Below are positions 1 to 8,132 of a stretch of DNA of 64,000 nt, piece after piece. The notes under the pieces were generated by a model. It was not told the origin of the DNA. It made no database searches and saw only the letters and a list, made by a program, of their open reading frames with translations. The stretch comes from Planctomycetota bacterium. GTDB lineage: Bacteria; Planctomycetota; B15-G4; SIAN01. Positions within the stretch are counted from its first letter, which is position 1, and every line of letters starts with the position of its first letter. The DNA is taken from contig JANQQL010000050.1 of the NCBI GenBank assembly GCA_028289345.1, positions 514,370 to 578,369 on the forward strand. Direction: 5' to 3'. The translations under genes were made by a program, and so were the position numbers.

Positions 1-103
1 TGAGGGCAACATTTTGAGACGAAGCCATCGATCGCGAATGACCGTTGGGTCCCCGATCGGAACGAACATTCTTGGTCGACGAAACTCATCCCGCCGAGGT
101 CAC

Positions 104-1816
104 TTACTCTCCACTCCGATCGATCTCCACCGCGACTCCTGCGTCGTCCCAGGTTTCCGAGTCGCCCACACGAGCGAACAGTTGGATCTTGTCCCCCTCG
201 CTGGGAGGTAGGTCAAACCCGAAGTGGAAAGACTCGGTTGCGTTGCCCGCGAGCTCGACGGGTTGTTCAATCAAGCGAAGCACTTCGCCATCCATTTCCA
301 AGTCGAGGCGCAGCCGCGAGGAATGATCCAGTTCTTCGAGGTTCATGACTTCCAGAGCGACTTCGAGGTGTTGCGAGATCCCCTGGTTGCCAAGCTCCAC
401 GGCCGGTGGGGCGAATCGGAAGCGGCAGTCCGTGCGTCCACGGATGACCCAGAGGTGCCCGAATTCGTCTTCGGGTGGACGGTGAGGATGACCGTCCCAC
501 CATTCCTGCCAGTCCCACCCGGTTGCTCCGACGACGTGATCATCCACACCGTCCCCATCGACGTCGGGAACGCTGACGATTCTCTCTCCGAACCGGGCCT
601 CGGCTTCGAGGGAAAACGTCGGTGGCATCGAGAGCCCATCGATCTTGCGGACGGAAGTCACGACGCCGCGACGAGTGAGAGTGAGGTACCAAACTGCCCC
701 GGAGGCGGCGAGGCATGCCTCGTTGTCCAATGGTGCTCCGACGATCAAATCGGGAATTCCATCGCAGTCGAGATCCCCGGCCGGTGCCACCGAGCGTCCG
801 AACTCCGAACCGGGATCCAAGCGCGAAAGGAGCGGAGTGCGTCGGCTGATTTGGACTTGGTCGATGACCGTCCCATCCGAGCGCATGAACAGGATCCATA
901 CCGCGCCGGTGTCGCGGCCACCTCCAGCGCTCGTCCCCGGCGCTCCCACCGCGAGATCCGGAGTGCCGTTGCCGTCCAGATCGCCGATGCTGGTCGCGGA
1001 AGCTCCGAATCGATCACTGGAGAACAACCATCCCGTGAAGCCACCGGTGCCCCGCCCGATCCGAACGAACGGAGGCTGGTCACCGCTGGAGTCGAGGAAT
1101 CCGAGATCGATCAGATTGAATTCTGGGTAACCGAGAACAACGTCAAGAATGCCATCTCCGTTGACATCGGCGGCAGTCCCCAATTCACGAACTCCCAAGC
1201 CGGAACCGAGGAGGTCAGGGAGCCCCGGCCAGTCTTTGAAGGAGTCGACGATTCCATCGGGGGAAAAGTACAGCACACCGGTTGCCGGCCACGGGGTCAT
1301 GACGACTTCATCGATGCCGTCGCCATTCAGGTCGCCCACGCCAGCAAAGCGCGGACCCCTCATGTCGTAGTATTCTTCCGCCTCCGGCGGCCAGTCACCT
1401 GACCAAGAGTGAATTGGCATGGTCCCATCCGGATCGATGGACCGTATGACGAAATCGTAGAGGGTGTGAGTCACGTACGAGGAGATCACTTCGGGCCGCC
1501 CATCCCCGTCCTGATCCCCCGCCGACCCCAAGTAAAGTGGTTCGGTCAAGAACGGCCCGTTCTTCGCAAGGATCTCTTGAGCGGTGACGGGCACCGACGG
1601 CCCGCAAAGAGCAATCATGGCCATCGCCACAGTGGGGAGCCGGGTCGATGGTCGAACGGTTCTCCAGCGACCCGCAGCTCGCAAGGGGGAAGTCGACGCA
1701 CCACTGCCCCCAGTCTTTCCGCGATTCGATTCGCCGATCCGGGAATGGAGCAGGAGCTGAGGTTCGAACTCGTTGTTCCGGGGAGCTGTCCCGGTCAAGG
1801 CGTTGAGAGGCGGCAT
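104..1816 (-). CDS. Secreted FG-GAP (integrin-alpha-like) repeat protein
   Basis: Predicted exported beta-propeller protein of 570 aa. Several FG-GAP/VCBS calcium loops are visible (DQDGDGRPE, DLNGDGIDE, DVNGDGILD, DLDGNGTPD, DLDCDGIPD, DVDGDGVDD), each followed by a strand such as VVLGYPE or LAVGAPG. This is the integrin-alpha N-terminal type. A C-terminal part of about 120 residues looks like a beta-sandwich. The start at 1816 has a good GGAG ribosome binding site but places about 60 polar residues before the hydrophobic segment AMAMIALCGPSVPVTA; a start nearer to that signal peptide is possible. The specific ligand or role is unknown; such proteins usually act at the cell surface. Confidence 0.8.
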   Translation of the reverse strand: MPPLNALTGTAPRNNEFEPQLLLHSRIGESNRGKTGGSGASTSPLRAAGRWRTVRPSTRLPTVAMAMIALCGPSVPVTAQEILAKNGPFLTEPLYLGSAGDQDGDGRPEVISSYVTHTLYDFVIRSIDPDGTMPIHSWSGDWPPEAEEYYDMRGPRFAGVGDLNGDGIDEVVMTPWPATGVLYFSPDGIVDSFKDWPGLPDLLGSGLGVRELGTAADVNGDGILDVVLGYPEFNLIDLGFLDSSGDQPPFVRIGRGTGGFTGWLFSSDRFGASATSIGDLDGNGTPDLAVGAPGTSAGGGRDTGAVWILFMRSDGTVIDQVQISRRTPLLSRLDPGSEFGRSVAPAGDLDCDGIPDLIVGAPLDNEACLAASGAVWYLTLTRRGVVTSVRKIDGLSMPPTFSLEAEARFGERIVSVPDVDGDGVDDHVVGATGWDWQEWWDGHPHRPPEDEFGHLWVIRGRTDCRFRFAPPAVELGNQGISQHLEVALEVMNLEELDHSSRLRLDLEMDGEVLRLIEQPVELAGNATESFHFGFDLPPSEGDKIQLFARVGDSETWDDAGVAVEIDRSGE

Positions 1817-2216
1817 GGAGTTCTCCGTGAGCTGTGCCAGTGTCCACCGATCAAGTGGATTCCCGCAGGAGCGGGATTAGTGGCATCTCGGAGCTTTTTT
1901 TCCCGAGTCGGCTCTTTCATGGCGGCCGTGGCGAGAAGGAGCCAAAGTTGCTTCTGGCGAAGGCTCCGGCGCGCTACCCCGCAGACGGATCGAAAGGCGC
2001 GTTGCGGGTGGACTGAGTGCAAACGACGAGATCAGAAGACACTTGGATCATTCGCAGTCGGCCCTCACGAATCCCATGGGCCGGGAGACTCGAGGGCCGA
2101 GCCGTCGAATCACAGAGGGGAGTGACGGTGACGCAAAGGCCGGGATTTCTTTGGCAACCGGTCGGCGCGAGCACTGCCGGCTTGTTTGCCTCAGGGAGAG
2201 GAAATGGTTCGACGGC
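1817..2216. other. Intergenic region holding repeat copy A
   Basis: A 400-base gap upstream of the FG-GAP gene. Its middle is repeat copy A (1911-2085). A short perfect inverted repeat (TCCCGC/GCGGGA, 1861-1876) and a T7 run at about 1895 lie before it. They are not arranged as a normal terminator for either neighbour. Open frames here show no recognisable protein. Confidence 0.5.
1911..2085 (+). repeat. Dispersed intergenic repeat, copy A
   Basis: About 175 bp matching copy B at 26478-26656 along its whole length. The left part shares GGCCGTGGCGAGAAGGAG and CAAAGTTGCTTCTGGCGAAG with the B version. The right part shares CATTCGCAGT, then GGCC, then GAATCCCATGGGCC. The ends are imperfect inverted repeats of the type GGCCCG-ATGATTCATGAAGGCC. 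No open reading frame spans it, so it resembles a MITE or REP-like element. Confidence 0.65.
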
Positions 2217-2621
2217 TCAATGGTAGAGGTTCTTCTCTGACGAAGCCCGGCCGCTCACCCGACGGATCGCTCGAACGCTTGCCCAACTGGTCAACGTCAC
2301 ACCGACCCCCTTGAACGCGAGCACGACCGGCATCGGCGCTCCGGAGGGATCTCCTCCGTCCCAGGAGTAAATCGAGCCCCACAGGCTCAGGCAGAACAGG
2401 AACCAGGCACCGCCACAGACGAACACCCAAAGGAACGGTGCGGACGTTCGTCGGCGGGCCAGCTGAGTCGCGACGCCCATGGCGGCCAAGAACACCAACC
2501 AATCATCCAAAGCCGCTGGGCTTGCGAGTTCTCCCCAGCGCCGCCAGGTTTCGATGCCAAGGACCACCGGAGCGATGCAAAAGGTGCCGACGATTTCCGG
2601 GCGGTAGGGATTGCGGTTCAT
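2217..2621 (-). CDS. Small membrane protein of unknown function
   Basis: A 134-aa protein not recognised as any named family. It has three or four hydrophobic segments (around VGTFCIAPVVLGI, WLVFLAAMGVATQ, FLWVFVCGGAWFLFCLSLWG, and VVLAFKGVGVTLTSWA), so it is probably an inner-membrane protein. An in-frame extension reaches 2729, but it overlaps the upstream metallo-beta-lactamase gene by 67 bases, so the internal ATG at 2621 (MNRNPYRPE) was chosen. It lies 41 bases downstream of that gene on the same strand and may be cotranscribed. Confidence 0.5.
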   Translation of the reverse strand: MNRNPYRPEIVGTFCIAPVVLGIETWRRWGELASPAALDDWLVFLAAMGVATQLARRRTSAPFLWVFVCGGAWFLFCLSLWGSIYSWDGGDPSGAPMPVVLAFKGVGVTLTSWASVRAIRRVSGRASSEKNLYH

Positions 2622-2662
2622 GAGGCTCCGATCCGGCGCCCGAGGGAGCGCCGTCCCGCGCT

Positions 2663-3520
2663 TCAGTCCGTCGCACTGCGATGCAAGATCTGAATCCAAC
2701 GCTCTTCGTTGATGAAGCCGGTTCCCCATTCGGCGAACTTCTCTGGGAGCCCTTCCCGGGTCATCTCGCTCAGGCTCTTTCCGGCATCGATGCGCTCCTG
2801 AACCAGATCGCTGGTTTCGGTCAGCATCTCGAAGTAGTCGCGCAAGTCGTCCAGGTTCGACAGCGGGCCGTGACCCGGGATGATCTGTACGTCTTCTGGA
2901 AGCGTGTCGACGAGTTCTTCGATGGCATCGATGTAGGAAGCGACGCTACCGCCACTGTCGAGATCGATGAAGGGAAAGCGTCCCGAGAAGAACAGGTCCC
3001 CAAGATGAGCGACTTGAGAGTTTTCGAAGATCGCCACACTGTCACCGTCGGTGTGGGCGTGAGGAAAGTGACGGATCTGCACCGTGTCCCCATTGAAGTG
3101 CAAGGTCACAGAGTCTTCGTAGGTGATTTCGGGCAAGCCAGCACGAACCATGCCGTTGTCGACCAATCGTTGGCGCACGCTTGCGTGGGCGATGACCGAG
3201 GCCTTCGGGCCAAACTCCGGATTCCCCCCGGTGTGATCCCCATGGTGATGGGTGTTCAGAAGGTAGGTCGGCAAGTCGTCGCCGAACTGTTGCAACGCGG
3301 CCTGGATCTTCTCGGCCAAGGGCTCAAACTGATCGTCGATCATGAACAGGCCATCTTCGCCGTGGTGGACGGCGATGTTGCCGCCGGCGCCGATCAGCAT
3401 GGAAATGTTGTCGGTCAGTTCGATCGCTTCGATCTCGACCCCCGCGAAGCGGTCTTGCATCGACGGGACCATGGCGATGCAAAGGGCAAAGAGGGGGGCA
3501 GCCCACCAGCGGAACTTCAT
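2663..3520 (-). CDS. Periplasmic metallo-beta-lactamase-fold hydrolase
   Basis: A 285-aa zinc hydrolase of the metallo-beta-lactamase superfamily with an N-terminal signal peptide (WAAPLFALCIAMVPSMQ). The first metal motif is clear in NTHHHGDHTGGN (HxHxDH). A later histidine in FPHAHTDGD and the IIPGHGP motif supply the remaining ligands. The arrangement resembles subclass B3-like and quinoprotein-relay MBL proteins. The substrate cannot be told; beta-lactamase activity should not be assumed. The start at 3520 has a strong GAGGAG site. The divergent neighbour is an HD-domain hydrolase. Confidence 0.85.
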   Translation of the reverse strand: MKFRWWAAPLFALCIAMVPSMQDRFAGVEIEAIELTDNISMLIGAGGNIAVHHGEDGLFMIDDQFEPLAEKIQAALQQFGDDLPTYLLNTHHHGDHTGGNPEFGPKASVIAHASVRQRLVDNGMVRAGLPEITYEDSVTLHFNGDTVQIRHFPHAHTDGDSVAIFENSQVAHLGDLFFSGRFPFIDLDSGGSVASYIDAIEELVDTLPEDVQIIPGHGPLSNLDDLRDYFEMLTETSDLVQERIDAGKSLSEMTREGLPEKFAEWGTGFINEERWIQILHRSATD

Positions 3521-3628
3521 GAAGATCTCCTCGTTCGTGAAGCGCGAACTTCAGGATTCGTGGGGGGCAAGACAATATGGGGGGCCTCTCTTCTGGTCCA
3601 GCAGTGGGTCGCCGTCCCGAGGCCTTTC

Positions 3629-4216
3629 ATGAAATCTGAAGATCAACAGCGACTGACCGAAGCCGTTTCCTGCGCGTTGAAGTGGCACGGCGCGCAAACT
3701 CGCAAGGGGTCGACGATTCCTTACGTGAGTCATTTGCTGCAGGTGGCCGGGATGGTTCTGGAGTTCGGCGGGCATGGCAACCAGGCGGTCGCCGCGTTGT
3801 TGCACGACGCCGTCGAGGACACGGCAGCATCCCAAGGTGACGTGGAGCAACACTTCGGCAAAGAGGTCGCCGCCATCGTGCGGGATTGCACAGACACCCT
3901 GGAGGGAGACGAGGCGGATTCCAAGAGCCCTTGGCGGGTGCGCAAGGAGCGGTTTCTGCAGCACCTCGCTCAAGTCGACGAGCACAGCGCTTTGGTGATC
4001 GCCTGTGACAAGGCGCACAATCTGGGAAGCATGGTGCGGGATCTCGAACACCACGGAGTGGAGTACATGGAACGTTTCTCCGGTTCGCCCACCGAACAGA
4101 TCTGGTACTTCCAAGAAGTTCAGCGATTGCTTCGAACCAAGATTCCGGATGCCCTGTGGCGTATCCTGGAGAGGCACACCCAGCGACTCGAGCAACTCTT
4201 GAACTCCGCCATGTGA
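3629..4216 (+). CDS. HD-domain phosphohydrolase (SpoT-hydrolase-like)
   Basis: A 195-aa stand-alone HD-domain protein. The motif HDAVEDT, preceded by YVSHLLQVAGMV and followed later by CDKAHNL, matches the (p)ppGpp hydrolase HD domain of SpoT/MESH1-like proteins. There is no synthetase or TGS domain, so it may be a small alarmone or nucleotide hydrolase in the cytoplasm. The open frame extends far upstream, but that extension is antisense to the metallo-beta-lactamase gene. The first plausible start is ATG 3629 (MKSEDQQ). The ribosome binding site is weak. Confidence 0.8.
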   Translation: MKSEDQQRLTEAVSCALKWHGAQTRKGSTIPYVSHLLQVAGMVLEFGGHGNQAVAALLHDAVEDTAASQGDVEQHFGKEVAAIVRDCTDTLEGDEADSKSPWRVRKERFLQHLAQVDEHSALVIACDKAHNLGSMVRDLEHHGVEYMERFSGSPTEQIWYFQEVQRLLRTKIPDALWRILERHTQRLEQLLNSAM

Positions 4217-4311
4217 CGCACGGAAAGAGTCTGGCCGCCCGGAGTCGTGGGGAAGTCGAGGGACCGAGTGCCGACTCGCGGACCGGGACGGATTGAGCCA
4301 CGGAGCTGTCG

Positions 4312-5811
4312 ATGTTCTCTGTTGCCATGCTGATGCTGCTCACCGGGTGGTTGCAGACTCCCGAACAGGGCATCGTGGTACCCCGTCCTCCCGATGTTTC
4401 CGATGATGAGTGGGCCCGGATTCAGCGGGGATACCAAAGCGAGAAGCGCGAGTTTGCACGGGCTCTGGTGGAATTCGAACGCATCCGTCAAGCGGTGTCC
4501 CAGTCCACCCCTGCCGAGATCCTGCATCGAGTTCGAGACCTGCGGGATGTCTTCGCCCCGATGCAGAGTTCGTTTCTTTCCTCAATCTCCCGCGAGTTGG
4601 CGTTGAACTACGTCGGCATCCGCATTGACACGGCACCGCGGCTGTCCGGTCGAATCGTCGAAGTGGGGCCGGGAGGGGATCACGAAACTCTCAAGCAGGC
4701 GATCGAGAGTGCCTCGCCGGGAGACACCATTCTCCTTGGGGAAGGCACCTTCGTTCTGACCAACGCGCCCGTTCGTCGCGGGAGTAGCTTGGAAGACATC
4801 GCCATCGTCGGGATGGGGGCGGAGCGCACGACGTTGGCTGCCAAAGTGACGAGCTGCCGGCGGCTTCGGCTGGCCAAGCTGACCCTGGACTGCAACGACT
4901 CTCCCGCGTTCATTCTTCGATTCGGAGCGACCTTGGAACTCCAGGATTGCCTGGTCGAAGACTTCGGCGCCCGCGGGGGCGCGATTCAGTGCACCAATGG
5001 AGTCCTCTTGGTGGAGCGCTGCACTTTCGATGGCCGCGAACGAGACCTGGTGCGAGCTTCCTTGACGTCCCCGGTGTTCGACCTGGTGGGGGAAAGCTTG
5101 CTGTTGGTTCGCAATTCCATGTTCGTGGAAGCGGGGGTCATTGCCAAAGCCAGTTACCCGTGCGTGCTGGATGGGTGCAAGGTGACGGGAGACAGCGGCC
5201 GAGTGGTCGCGGTGATTCCGGGAATGGTGTTGGTCCGCGATAGTGAAGTCGACGTGAGTCCGGCGGAAAGCGGTGACGAATTCTTGGAATCCTCGGACGA
5301 CCGAGAGGTGGTGGCTCGTGCGTTGGAACAAGACGAGCCCGCGGACTCTGGGTGGGAAGCTTCGCTGGCTCGCAGCCTCGCCTATTGGATCGGCTTGCTT
5401 CGTCACGATGATCCGGCAACCCGAGATGCGGCGCGCTGGCAACTCGAATCCCTGGCCGGACTGGAAGTCGAGACCGCGGCCCCCTCGGGGTTCAGTAACC
5501 CGGGACTGATCGACCAATGGTTGGACGAGATCGAAGATCCCGAGCCCCAAGTGCGGGAAAGAGCGCTGCAGGCGCTCCGTGCGGTTGGCGATTCCGCACG
5601 CTCCCACCTCGAGAAATCGATGCAAAGTCGTTCGCCGGCCGTTCGCCAGATCGTGCAGAGGATCCTGCGATTTCTCGACGTACGACGCACGCTGCACCGG
5701 GAAAGGGAGTACTCGCGGCTCATTCAGTGGTACCAAGAAAACCGGGATCTTCTCGCCTGGGACGAGGAACAATCGCGCTATGTCAGAGGGACCCACTCCA
5801 CCGATCGTTGA
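4312..5811 (+). CDS. Exported beta-helix protein with HEAT-like C-terminus
   Basis: A 499-aa predicted exported protein with an N-terminal signal (MFSVAMLMLLTGWLQT). The central part (about residues 110-330) begins like DUF1565 pectin-lyase-fold proteins (VGPGGDHETLKQAIESASPG, then DTILLGEGTF) and continues with short repeating strands, so it should form a right-handed beta-helix. The C-terminal 130 residues contain HEAT-like helices (EPQVRERALQALRAVGDSAR, RSPAVRQIVQRILRFL). Function is unknown. A GGAG site precedes the ATG. It is followed at 30 bases by the SirB1-like gene, probably in one transcript. Confidence 0.7.
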   Translation: MFSVAMLMLLTGWLQTPEQGIVVPRPPDVSDDEWARIQRGYQSEKREFARALVEFERIRQAVSQSTPAEILHRVRDLRDVFAPMQSSFLSSISRELALNYVGIRIDTAPRLSGRIVEVGPGGDHETLKQAIESASPGDTILLGEGTFVLTNAPVRRGSSLEDIAIVGMGAERTTLAAKVTSCRRLRLAKLTLDCNDSPAFILRFGATLELQDCLVEDFGARGGAIQCTNGVLLVERCTFDGRERDLVRASLTSPVFDLVGESLLLVRNSMFVEAGVIAKASYPCVLDGCKVTGDSGRVVAVIPGMVLVRDSEVDVSPAESGDEFLESSDDREVVARALEQDEPADSGWEASLARSLAYWIGLLRHDDPATRDAARWQLESLAGLEVETAAPSGFSNPGLIDQWLDEIEDPEPQVRERALQALRAVGDSARSHLEKSMQSRSPAVRQIVQRILRFLDVRRTLHREREYSRLIQWYQENRDLLAWDEEQSRYVRGTHSTDR

Positions 5812-5840
5812 ACATCCCTTTTCGTGAGCAGTGAGTTCCT

Positions 5841-6524
5841 GTGGCCCCGAAACACTGTCAGCCCGCCGCCTACCGTTTGTTCGCCGAACAAATGGAGCGA
5901 CTCGATGAGCCGGAGGCCCTCTGGAACGGCGCCGTCGCGATTTCCATGCACGAGTATCCGCGCACGGATCTGGACCAGACGTCGCGAGCGCTGCATCGTT
6001 TGAGTGATCGAGTTCGCGGGCGCGTCGCTTCCGGAGAACCCAGAGCTCTCCTCGCCCACGCCCATGAAGTCTTGTTCCAAGAAGAAGGGTTCCGCGGCAA
6101 CGAAGAGAATTACTACCACCGAGACAACAGCTGCTTGCCGGTGGTCCTACAAACCAAGCGCGGAATCCCGATCACCCTCAGCCTGATCTACAAGCAGGTG
6201 TTGGGCAATCTGGGAATCCAGGTGGAGGGGGTCAACTCACCGGGGCACTTCCTGGTGGCGGTTCAGCTCGAAACTTCCGAGATGCTGGTTGATCCGTTCG
6301 ACGAAGGCCGAGTGTTGTCTCGAGAAGAAGCGTTCCAGCGCATCGAAGCCGCGGTCTGCGCGGACCTGGAGCACCGCGACGAACTCCTGACCCGAGCTTC
6401 CCATCGGGATTGGCTGGCGCGCATCCTCCGCAACCTGCAGGCGCTCTACCAGCACGAGAAGCGCAGCCGAGACCTGGAAGCCATGATGGAGTTGCAAGCC
6501 TTGTTGGCCGAGGTCCCTGGTTGA
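5841..6524 (+). CDS. SirB1/transglutaminase-like family protein
   Basis: A 227-aa protein of the SirB1 (Transglut_core2) family. The family core is seen in the stretch with NYYHRDNSCLPVVLQTKRGI and PITLSLIYKQVLGNLGI, followed by GVNSPGHFLV and MLVDPFDEG. The cysteine (NSCLP), histidine (PGHFL) and aspartate (VDPF) correspond to a transglutaminase-type triad. The biochemical role of the family is poorly defined. The start is GTG at 5841; no ATG is available before the conserved region. Confidence 0.8.
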   Translation: MAPKHCQPAAYRLFAEQMERLDEPEALWNGAVAISMHEYPRTDLDQTSRALHRLSDRVRGRVASGEPRALLAHAHEVLFQEEGFRGNEENYYHRDNSCLPVVLQTKRGIPITLSLIYKQVLGNLGIQVEGVNSPGHFLVAVQLETSEMLVDPFDEGRVLSREEAFQRIEAAVCADLEHRDELLTRASHRDWLARILRNLQALYQHEKRSRDLEAMMELQALLAEVPG

Positions 6525-6526
6525 GC

Positions 6527-6553
6527 GAAGGCGCCTCGCAGGCCTTTTCACCA
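6527..6553 (+). terminator. Possible weak terminator after the SirB1-like gene
   Basis: A short hairpin (AAGGC, nine-base loop, GCCTT) followed by a few T residues just after the stop codon of the upstream gene. The stem is short, so this is tentative. A nearly identical 17-base string (AAGGTGCCTCGCAGGCC) occurs again near 20134. Confidence 0.3.
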
Positions 6554-6670
6554 TTCCCGCTTGGACCCGACCGAGCAAACTTGCCGACGAGCCCCCTCGC
6601 GCCAAGCAGACCTGCAGTGGCCCGGATTGACTTGGGCTATTCGCAGAAGGCCTTCATGAATCATCCGGGC
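6545..6670 (+). repeat. Dispersed intergenic repeat, partial copy D
   Basis: The right end is well preserved: GACTTGGGCTATTCGCAG, then AAGGCCTTCATGAATCATCC, then GGGC, ending at 6670. This is the clearest version of the right terminal inverted repeat. The left half is degraded (a weak match near 6573). The repeat end abuts the stop codon of the DUF4097 lipoprotein gene. Confidence 0.5.
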
Positions 6671-7503
6671 TAGTTCGGGTCGAACAGGGTGATCGAACCG
6701 TTGTGGGTCTCGATGCGCATGCGGCCTTCGCCTTCGCCGAGTTCGCCTTCGAAGAAGCGGCGTCGTTGGCTCGAGTGGTTGAATCCTCGGCTGATGGAGA
6801 TTCCGCCATTCCCGGTGTGACACGTGACTTGGGTATTCGCCCCGTCGCTCAGCCCCACGCGGACGCTTCCGTTGTGGGTTTCGATTCGCCCGGCCACGGT
6901 TCCGTCGGTATTCACCGCCAGGCGGATCGGTCCATTGTGGGTGGTCATGTCCAGATGGTGCGGAGTTCCCGAGGCCTCGATTCGTCCGTTGTGGGTTTCG
7001 GCCCGCCAGTTTCCCTCGCAGTCGTTCAAGTAGATGGCGCCATTGTGGGTGCACGCCTCGGCGTCGGCATGCAGTCCTTCCACGACGATCTTGCCGTTGT
7101 GAGTGAACAGTTCGGTCTCGGCGCTGCCTGGCTGCAGGATGGTGAAGGCGACGGAGGCGCGCCACTGAGACCGGCGCCGCTTGTCCCATTTCCACTTGGC
7201 GATCAACCGATCTCCCTCGAGCTCTGCGCCGACATCCAGAGATTCCAGGCATTCCAGGGCGTCGTCTTCGTTGTCACCACCCGCCTTGATCTCCGCGACC
7301 ACGAGGACCTCTTCGCGGGGCACGGCGCGCACTTCGATGGCGCCATTGTGAGTGGTGCAGGAGATCTCCCGGATGTGGTCGGCGTCCACCGTGTACTCGC
7401 GAGTTTCGGTGACCCAGAAGTCGGGGTCGTCCCAATCGAAGTCCAGGTGGCAACCCGTCAGCCCCAACAGGAGTCCGAGGAATCCGGTCCGTGCAGCGCT
7501 CAT
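6670..7503 (-). CDS. DUF4097 beta-strand repeat lipoprotein with THNG motifs
   Basis: A 277-aa lipoprotein: signal peptide MSAARTGFLGLLLGLTGC with lipobox LTGC. The body is a DUF4097-type right-handed beta structure. It carries seven exact THNG motifs, each followed by a short strand (THNGAIEV, THNGKIVV, THNGAIYL, THNGRIEA, THNGPIRL, THNGSVRV, THNGSITL), plus one variant (HTGNGGISI). Spacing is about 20-30 residues. The ATG at 7503 is preferred because GGAG lies 8 bases upstream. An ATG two codons earlier is too close to it. Likely anchored in the periplasm or outer membrane; function unknown. Confidence 0.8.
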   Translation of the reverse strand: MSAARTGFLGLLLGLTGCHLDFDWDDPDFWVTETREYTVDADHIREISCTTHNGAIEVRAVPREEVLVVAEIKAGGDNEDDALECLESLDVGAELEGDRLIAKWKWDKRRRSQWRASVAFTILQPGSAETELFTHNGKIVVEGLHADAEACTHNGAIYLNDCEGNWRAETHNGRIEASGTPHHLDMTTHNGPIRLAVNTDGTVAGRIETHNGSVRVGLSDGANTQVTCHTGNGGISISRGFNHSSQRRRFFEGELGEGEGRMRIETHNGSITLFDPN

Positions 7504-8132
7504 CTTCATCTCTCCAGAGTGATTCCATGGGGCCCAGGCAACGTACCGTGGCGGTGCGGGCAGTGGTTCGACAGGTCCTTGCGACCTCTGAGAACGCATG
7601 AGCGATCAGAGAGGCGAAGGGTTGGAAGGGATTCGTGAAGCGCCACGGCGCCAACCGGAGCAGACCGTGGGAAGTGCCTTGGTGGGAGGAAGGACGGAAC
7701 GGCGGGGCGAAGCGCACGAAGCGGATCGCCGAATGATTTCGATCCCGAGCGGCTCTGTGCGTTATCCGAGCTGTGTTTGGCGGAACAGATTGGTGGGTCC
7801 GCGGTGCAAGCCGCGCTCTCCAAGCTTGGTTTGGTTTGCCGATGCCCGGGAGCTCCATGAAGCCACCACGAGACGGGTTGCAAAGCTCCTTCTTGGGGGG
7901 ACAAGGGGCGGTCTCCACCACGAATGTCTGTGAAGATGCGATGACGAAGTCGGGATCGACCAGGGTCGTTTCGCCGGAGGACTTCACGAATCCATCCGGG
8001 CTCGTGGGTTGAAGCTAAAAGTGCTTCTCTGCTGGGCAGCGGCATCGGGAAGGGCTCCCCCGGGCGTTGTCGATTCTCCGCCGTGTTGGATGACGCGGAA
8101 CTCTAGGCCAGCATCTCTTCGAGGACTCACCG
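7504..8132. other. Divergent intergenic region holding repeat copy E
   Basis: A gap of 629 bases between a divergent lipoprotein gene and a sulfatase gene. Repeat copy E occupies 7844-8001. Open frames on both strands in the rest have no recognisable protein features. A weak similarity to the left repeat end (GATTCGTGAAGCGCC near 7626) suggests a second decayed copy. Confidence 0.5.
7844..8001 (+). repeat. Dispersed intergenic repeat, copy E
   Basis: About 158 bp. The left end reads GCCCGGGAGCTCCATGAAGC. The interior shares TGAAGATGCG and ATGACGAAG with copy B, with the bases between them deleted. The right end TTCACGAATCCATCCGGGC matches the right end of copy D. More diverged than A and B. 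Confidence 0.55.

Noticed and set aside
14-60. Possible right end of a dispersed repeat (GACGAAGCCATCGATCGCGA)
   Set aside because: Only a short, weak match to copy B and no terminal inverted repeat.
224-1402. 392-aa plus-strand open frame
   Set aside because: Antisense of the FG-GAP gene; no motif, no ribosome binding site.
2681-3628. Upstream extension of the HD-domain frame
   Set aside because: Antisense to the metallo-beta-lactamase gene; the HD family begins at MKSEDQQ (3629).
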